From an uncultured Ignavibacteria bacterium (lineage in GTDB: Bacteria > Bacteroidota > Ignavibacteria > SZUA-365): a stretch of DNA of 10,638 nt. The stretch lies in the NCBI GenBank assembly GCA_913060595.1, contig CAJXSA010000115.1:1-10638 (forward strand). The letters run 5' to 3'. The notes below the pieces were generated by a model that was not told where the DNA came from, searched no databases, and worked only from the letters and a program-made list of their open reading frames with translations. The position numbers were made by a program, and so were the translations under genes. Positions 1 through 5,600 of this stretch are shown here, piece after piece (the first letter of the stretch is position 1; the number at the start of each line of letters is the position of its first letter).

Positions 1-159
1 CTGCAGCATCGCGAGCAGGCCGAAGACATCGTCTCACTGCTGACGACGATTACCGGAGACCTGCGTGCGCTCGGTGAAACCGATCTTCCGAGGCTGGAGA
101 ATGAACTCGAGCAGCTTCGCGCACCGTGGACCCCGGGTCGTCTCCCCGAGCTTCGCTGA
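1..159 (+). CDS. 3' end of an unidentified gene (possibly a BNR/VPS10-type repeat protein)
   Basis: Reading frame 1 is open from the window edge and ends with TGA at 157-159, giving the last 52 residues of a protein whose start lies outside. The visible part is a charged, probably helical stretch (many Leu, Glu, Arg) ending in APWTPGRLPELR. A helical tail with a DLP...L...L pattern and a proline-rich end resembles, from memory, the C-termini of exported BNR/VPS10 (sortilin-like, 'glycosyl hydrolase') repeat proteins of Bacteroidota and Acidobacteriota. No catalytic or repeat motif lies inside the window, so this is only a guess. The strong hairpin 22 bases downstream supports this being a genuine gene end. 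Confidence 0.6.
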   Translation: MQHREQAEDIVSLLTTITGDLRALGETDLPRLENELEQLRAPWTPGRLPELR

Positions 160-181
160 CCGCACAGGCACATCATCGAGA

Positions 182-216
182 AAAGGCCCGGTGCGCGTCT
201 TGCGTGCCGGGTCTTT
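182..216 (+). terminator. Rho-independent terminator after the first gene
   Basis: The arms at 182-196 and 202-216 pair over 15 bp (12 Watson-Crick pairs and 3 G-T wobbles) around the 5-base loop GTCTT. The core is GGCCCGG/CCGGGTC, and the 3' arm ends in a short T run (TCTTT). It lies 22 bases after the stop of the first gene and just before the promoter of the next, so it separates two transcription units. The T run is short, but the A-rich 5' side (AAAA) would let the minus strand use it as well. Confidence 0.75.
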
Positions 217-222
217 CCGCAC

Positions 223-251
223 TTGACACTCTGCCGATTCCTTCCTAATGT
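223..251 (+). promoter_or_regulatory. Sigma70-like promoter for the small membrane protein
   Basis: TTGACA at 223-228 is a perfect -35 hexamer. Exactly 17 bases later lies TAATGT (246-251), a weak -10 with T, A and final T matching TATAAT. It starts seven bases after the terminator hairpin, and transcription from it would begin near base 258, leaving a short leader before the AGGAGG at 271. The -10 is imperfect, and if the host uses the Bacteroidota consensus (TTG...TAnnTTTG) the fit is only partial. Confidence 0.45.
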
Positions 252-270
252 GCGTTGGCAACGCACAGTC

Positions 271-276
271 AGGAGG
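271..276 (+). promoter_or_regulatory. Ribosome binding site that fixes the start at 282
   Basis: A full AGGAGG sits five bases before the ATG at 282. It decides the start over the in-frame TTG at 255, which has no purine-rich site before it and lies almost on the predicted transcription start. Confidence 0.75.
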
Positions 277-281
277 CTGCC

Positions 282-515
282 ATGGATGTGTTTCTTGCGG
301 GAACAGGGGAAACACGTGATCTCGAACTGACGCTGATCACGCTTGCTTTGATCTTCGCGCTCTCCGCGCTGCTCTCATGGGGAGTACCACGTTTTCGTGA
401 CTTCCTGCGTCGCAGACGCGAGGCGCGTCTGCTCCGCGCTCAGCAGGAGGTGGAATCGTCAGAAGAGGATTCGCCTGCAGAAGGCGGAGACTGGCATTCC
501 GTTCCGATGCGGTAG
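282..515 (+). CDS. Small single-pass membrane protein, function unknown
   Basis: A 77-aa protein starting at ATG 282 behind a textbook AGGAGG; an in-frame TTG at 255 would add nine residues but has no ribosome binding site. Residues 1-13 are short and acidic, and about 14-33 form one hydrophobic helix (LTLITLALIFALSALLSWGV). A strongly basic segment follows (RFRDFLRRRREARLLR), then an acidic, Ser/Glu-rich tail. The positive-inside rule puts the N-terminus outside the cytoplasm and the C-terminus inside. The basic-then-acidic tail is probably helical and could bind a partner or the membrane surface. I recognise no family. The gene has its own promoter and follows a terminator, so it heads a transcription unit that may include the exported protein 128 bases downstream. 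That it is a real gene rests on the signals and on the clean membrane-protein pattern. Confidence 0.7.
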   Translation: MDVFLAGTGETRDLELTLITLALIFALSALLSWGVPRFRDFLRRRREARLLRAQQEVESSEEDSPAEGGDWHSVPMR

Positions 516-542
516 GGCAGGATCATGGAACGGGGAAGTGAG

Positions 543-558
543 CGGGGGAGTATCCCCG
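543..558 (+). other. Short hairpin between the membrane protein and the exported protein
   Basis: CGGGGG (543-548) can pair with TCCCCG (553-558) around the loop AGTA, with one G-T pair. It lies 27 bases after a stop codon and has no T run, so it is not a standard terminator. It could attenuate or stabilise the transcript that reads into the next gene, or be chance in GC-rich DNA. Confidence 0.3.
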
Positions 559-643
559 GCAGAGGGGGCTTGCGGTGACTTCTTCAAAAGCGCTGATTTC
601 CGTACATTTTGCTTTTGCATCTCATCATGCATTTCGTGGCAAC

Positions 644-2521
644 ATGTACATACATACCCGGACACGTACCTTTCTCCTTTTTTTGCTGCTGCTGCCTTTC
701 GTCGCGGAAGGGCAAAGCCGCAGCTATACGTTCACACGTTCCGATGTGCCCTGCGGTGAGCTGACACTCACAGTCGAGCGGCTTGCGAACGGATATGTTG
801 AATACGGCATTCGCGAGGAAGTGCGTGTGCGCACCGTTGCGGACCGTGAAGAAGAGTGGCTGCGGGAATGCAGCATCCTTGCCGATACCGCGCTGCGTGT
901 CATTTCCATCGACGGATTCGAAAAGCGCGGGGATCGTTCATGGGACATCAAGGGGAGCTGCGTGGATGGTGTGTTGTACATGTCACGAACGCATGGCAGC
1001 GGTGTGACCGAGCGCTGGCGGGACGATTGTGCCGCACTGCCGGATATCATGCTTCCGGAGTTGCTCAGGCATGCGGACCGACCGCTGCCGGAAAAAGTGC
1101 TGTCGACGCGGCGCTTCGAATCCTATCCCGCGGCCATCCGTGTCACAGAGGGCGACGATGGGGTTCAGATTCAGCTCAACGCCGTGACGCAGATGGATAT
1201 CGATGCCAGCGGACTGCCTTCCACGTGGGGCATGCCGGAGCACGGACTGCTGTACCGCCGGGCCGAAGGCCACGCGCATACCGCCTGCGAACTCGATGGT
1301 GGCGTGCTCTGGGTCGGTGACGCGGTGCAGCTGCCCACCGCCGCGGAGAACATTCGCAATATGGACGTGCGCATTGCGATGACCGGCAGCCAGTCAGCGC
1401 GGCTGTTTCCCGAAGACCATCGTCAGCGTGTGGTCCGAGGAGAATCCTTCTCCGCGGACACCATGCATGTGCGCATAGAGCGTGCGTATCAGCAGTTCGA
1501 AGAAGAGACGCTGCCTCTCCTCGATGCGTCGCTGCTTCCGTATCTCAAACCGTCGCACTACCTGTCGCTCGAAAGCGACCGCATTCGCGATCGCGCCGCC
1601 GTGCTGCGCAACTGGGATCGGAATTCGGCGAACGTTGCCAGGGAAATCCTGCAGTGGTGCGGTCAGGCATTCGTTGAGGATGCGCTTGCTCCCGTTCTGC
1701 CTGCGGATCGTTTCGTACAGGCTCCGCGCGGCGGGGAGCTGCAGGCGGCAATTCTCTTCGTCGCGCTGGCCCGGAAAGCCGGCATACCTGCCCGCTTCGT
1801 GCTCGGCATGCTTCCGTCCGGGGGACACTGGGTCAGCACAGTCTGGGCCGAAGCGTGGTCCGGGGAATGGGTGAGTCTGGACCCGCTGCGCGGGGAAATC
1901 ATGCTGGATGCGTTCCATGTCAAACTGCTGCATGCGGCCACGTTCCAGGAACTTCGCCAGCATGCCGCGCAGCTGCGAGGCAACGTGCATGTGCACATCG
2001 AAAACCTCGAACGTATCGATCCTTCCGCTGCGGCAGAACTCCCCACCGCCATCATGGGCGGCGTGTACACCAATCGACGCTATCGCTGTGAAATAACGGC
2101 GCCCGAGGGCTGGCTGCTTGAGGAGCGCAATGTCGGACGTGAGACTGTCCTGACCGCCGTCCCGCAGCTCGGTGCGGAAGTGCGATTCGAACTGCATCTC
2201 TTTGCGAATCCATGGCTGCAGCCGACGCAGGAGCTTTTTGAGACCAGGGTGCGCGCACTCTCTGCCGTCCTCGTCGATGCGCAGGTCGAAGAGAAGGGTG
2301 AACTGCTTTTCGGGGACCGACGCGCGCCGTATGTGCTGTACAGCTATCGCGACAGCAGGTCGGGCAGCGATCGGCGGCGGATACGGACGGCCGACTGCAT
2401 GTTCTCCATCATGGAGCGCGGCTATCTCCTTCGTTTCACCGCGCCGCAGGAAGAATTCGACGCGTACGCCGGCCACCTGGAACGGATTCTTCAGAGCATG
2501 AAACTGTACGAGAAAGACTAG
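644..2521 (+). CDS. Exported transglutaminase-like protein with a degenerate active site and PsbP/DcrB-like C-terminus
   Basis: A 625-aa exported protein (numbering from ATG 644). Residues 1-23 form a signal peptide: basic start, core LLFLLLLPFV, likely cut after AEG. Residues about 25-290 are a beta-rich N-terminal region. About 295-430 match the bacterial transglutaminase-like core, including a helix-rich lead-in, ALARKAGIPARFVLG and WAEAWSGEWVSLDP. Of the catalytic triad only the Asp (D413, in LDP) remains: Glu (E365) replaces Cys in the GDCxEHA position, and Thr (T399) replaces His in the HxWxEVW position. About 478-625 look like a PsbP/DcrB/Mog1-fold domain, ending LERILQSMKLYEKD. An in-frame GTG at 575, six bases after AGGGGG, would add 23 residues. 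Those codons are A/T-rich at the third position, unlike the gene body, and would push the signal core inward, so I prefer 644. The protein probably acts as a periplasmic or surface binding or scaffold protein, not as a cross-linking enzyme or protease. Confidence 0.82.
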   Translation: MYIHTRTRTFLLFLLLLPFVAEGQSRSYTFTRSDVPCGELTLTVERLANGYVEYGIREEVRVRTVADREEEWLRECSILADTALRVISIDGFEKRGDRSWDIKGSCVDGVLYMSRTHGSGVTERWRDDCAALPDIMLPELLRHADRPLPEKVLSTRRFESYPAAIRVTEGDDGVQIQLNAVTQMDIDASGLPSTWGMPEHGLLYRRAEGHAHTACELDGGVLWVGDAVQLPTAAENIRNMDVRIAMTGSQSARLFPEDHRQRVVRGESFSADTMHVRIERAYQQFEEETLPLLDASLLPYLKPSHYLSLESDRIRDRAAVLRNWDRNSANVAREILQWCGQAFVEDALAPVLPADRFVQAPRGGELQAAILFVALARKAGIPARFVLGMLPSGGHWVSTVWAEAWSGEWVSLDPLRGEIMLDAFHVKLLHAATFQELRQHAAQLRGNVHVHIENLERIDPSAAAELPTAIMGGVYTNRRYRCEITAPEGWLLEERNVGRETVLTAVPQLGAEVRFELHLFANPWLQPTQELFETRVRALSAVLVDAQVEEKGELLFGDRRAPYVLYSYRDSRSGSDRRRIRTADCMFSIMERGYLLRFTAPQEEFDAYAGHLERILQSMKLYEKD

Positions 2522-2663
2522 GCGAGGGGAAGCGGTTCTTTTCAAAAAAGGAATGACGCGTCTGTGGGGTGCGCGAACACAGGGTGATGCAACAGGGAGT
2601 GCCGGGAGAGAAGCGCTACCATCTGTCTCGGATTTTCGCTAGCTTTTTTCATTACACATCTTT
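2522..2663. other. Intergenic gap before the macroglobulin gene
   Basis: This stretch holds no convincing gene. The A/T-rich part (2631-2665, with TTTTCG at 2633 and TACACA at 2653) is the likely place for a promoter, but spacing and matches are too poor to call one. A weak 5-bp inverted repeat (CTGTG 2562-2566, CACAG 2578-2582) has an 11-base loop and no T run. It is therefore undecided whether the genes on either side share a transcript. Confidence 0.4.
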
Positions 2664-2672
2664 TTGACAGCC

Positions 2673-2676
2673 GGAG
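2673..2676 (+). promoter_or_regulatory. Ribosome binding site fixing the macroglobulin start at 2682
   Basis: GGAG at 2673-2676 is five bases before ATG 2682, in a purine-rich run GGAGTGAGG. In-frame TTG 2664 and GTG 2676 are also possible starts. The ATG has the best site and gives a compact lipoprotein signal (MSHRRFF...). Confidence 0.6.
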
Positions 2677-2681
2677 TGAGG

Positions 2682-5600
2682 ATGTCCCATCGCCGCTTCT
2701 TTCGCCCTGTTTCCGCCGTGCTATTCGCTGGCATTCTTGTTCTGTCCGCCGTGCTGCACTATGGCTGCAGTTCATCCAACGCAGTGGAACTCGTTTCGTT
2801 TTACCCTGAAGGAGATGTGCCGCTGCTGAGCACACTCGAATTTGAGTTCTCGCGTGATCTCGCACCGCCGGACAGGCAGAACATGTGGCTCGACGAGGAG
2901 TTCGTGCGCTTCGATCCGGAGATCGCGGGGCGATTCAAATGGGTTTCCGGACGCCGGCTGCTGTTCTCACCGGATGTTCCCCTGCAGCCCATGCAGGAGT
3001 ATGAGGCGGAAATCACCGCGAAGGTGATATTCGACAGCGGCTATGATGCGGACTTCGAGGACATTCAGTTCCGCACACCGGATTTCGACGCCGTGAAGGC
3101 GGAGGTGTTCTGGACGCATGTGCCGCATGAATACTACACGGTGAGCATTCAGGCCAACCTGCATTTCAATTATCCCGTGCAGCCGGATCTGCTGCGTGAC
3201 TATCTCGAGGTGCGGCGGGATGGTGAAGCCATCGCAGACATTCAGATCGTGTCCGAAGAGGCCTCGGAAGTGATCGCGCTGTCCATCGGTGAAGTGCAGC
3301 AGCAGGACCAGCCACAGCACATCACCGTCATCGTGCGCGAGGGACTGCAGTCTGTCCTCGGGAAAAATCCCCTGCAGGAGGACAGGGAATTTGAAACCGT
3401 GCTGCCCCCGATCACGGAGCTTGCAGTCACCGGCGTCGCCTCCGGATATGACGGAAGCACGGGCTGGATAGAGGTTGCGACCACACAGATGGTCGACGAG
3501 GAGGCGCTGCGCGCGCATGTCCGTGTCGAACCGTCGCAGACGCTCACGTTCTTTGTCAGTGACAACATGTTCCGCATCGAGGGCGCGTTCGAGAGCGCCC
3601 AGACCGTGGATCTGATCATCGAGAAAGGACTGCCCGGACTGTTTGGCGGCGTGCTCGAACAGGAGTTCCGGCAGCAGGTTTCATTCGTGGACGTGCAGCC
3701 TGCCATTCATTTCTCGGATCGGCGCGGAAGGTATCTGATGCGCGGCGGAGAGGAGAATGTCGAAGTGCGCGCGGTGAACATCGATGAGATCGAGATCGAG
3801 GTGCAGGAGGTGTTCGCCAACAACGTCCTGCATTTTCTCAACCAGCATCGCTGGTACGACTACGACTACGGGTACAACCCCAGTTATTACGTCGGTAATT
3901 TCGGCAGGGAGCTGTACAGGGAGACCGTGGAACTCGACGCCGGACGCAACTGGCTCGGCAGGCATGTCGTCAACCTGAACCGCGTCCTTGAATCCCGGCA
4001 CCGCGGCGTGTATGTGCTCCGCGTGAGCAGCAGTGAAAGCAGGTGGATACAGGATTCGAAAATCATCGCACTCAGCGATCTCGCGCTCATCGCGCGCATG
4101 GGAGAGGACCAGGTGACGGTCTTCGTCAACTCCATCCGCAGCGGCATGCCCGTCGAAGGTGTGGATGTCACCGTGCTCTCCGACAACAACCAGACACTGC
4201 TGGAAGGCAAAACCGATATTTCCGGCGTCGCTGTTTTCAATGATGTTCGTGCGCGTGCAGACGGCTTCACGCCGCGAATGGTCACCGCAGTACGGGGAGA
4301 GGATTTTAACTTCCTGGACCTCGAGGACACGCGCGTGGAAACATCACGCTTCGACGTGGGTGGTCTCACGCAGCCCGCGAAGGACATGATCACATTCATG
4401 TACGCGGAGCGTGACCTGTACCGTCCCGGTGAGACGGCTCATGTTTCCGCCATTGTCCGATCAGAGGCATTGCAGGTGCTAACGGATATTCCCGTGATAT
4501 TGAAGGTGCTCTCTCCTCGTGGACGCAGTTTCCGGGAGTACAAGCTCGTGCTCAATCGCGAGGGCTCCTTCGAACAGGAAATCGTCATCCCGGATTACGC
4601 GCTCACCGGCCTGTATCGCCTCGAGCTCTACACGGGCGGTGACAAGCTGATCGGCAGTTCGACACTGCGCGTCGAGGAGTTCGCGCCGGACAAGATTCGC
4701 GTGCGCCTCCAGAGCGACGAACAAACCTATGCTCCCGGCGAGAATGTGCAGGTGCGCGTGGACGCGGAATATCTCTTTGGTGCGGAGGCGTCGAACCTGC
4801 GCTACGAAGCCGATGTGCAGCTGAAGCACCGGCCGTATCGCAGCGAGCGCTTCCCGTCCTACGACTTCTCACAGAGTTCCGTGCGCAATACCCGCGTGGA
4901 AAACGTCAGCATGGATGGTACGCTGGACGCCGCGGGCAGTGCGCAGCTCTCCTACACGATTCCCGCGGACATCCGCGCCGGTGGCATGCTCGAGGGTGCG
5001 ATGTACGTGAGCGTATTCGATCTCACGGGCAGAACAGTCAATCGCATGCAGCCGTTCACCGTGCACGCGAACGACGCGTACATAGGCATTCAGTCGCCGG
5101 GGACGTACTTCGGTGTCAACAATCCGCTCGATTTTCGCATTGTCGCAGTGAACCGCAGGGATCGCGCGATGAACAATGTGGCGGCGGACGTCCGCCTGGT
5201 GCGTCTCGAATGGCAGACGGTGCTGAAGAAAGACAACGGCAACCGATACTACTATGCCTCCGAGGAAAAGGAAGTCCCGGTCTGGGAGAAGCGCCTTACG
5301 CTCAAGGGGGAGACACCGTGCCGCGTAACCGTCGCACGCTCCGGGAAGTACGAACTGCGCGTGGCCCGCGCCGGCAGCAGTGATTACCAGAAAACATCCT
5401 TCTATGCATACGGATGGGCGACGTCGACAGCGTCGTCGTTCGAAGTCGACAGGGAAGGACGCATTGACATCGTGTTCGACAAGGAGCAGTACCGTCCCGG
5501 CGAAACGGCAAAGGTGCTGTTCATGTGTCCGTTCGCGGGACGACTGCTGGTCACCGTCGAACGGAACGGCGTATTCCACCACCAGTACCTCGATGTGGAA

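Noticed and set aside
1394..2545. Long minus-strand open frame (383 codons) opposite the exported protein
   Set aside because: It mirrors a gene with a clear signal peptide and domain matches. GC-rich codons free the antisense frame of stops, and its translation has no recognisable domain.
2664..2669. TTGACA as a -35 promoter element before the macroglobulin
   Set aside because: It is 12 bases before the ATG, so the -10 would fall inside the gene and no leader would remain.
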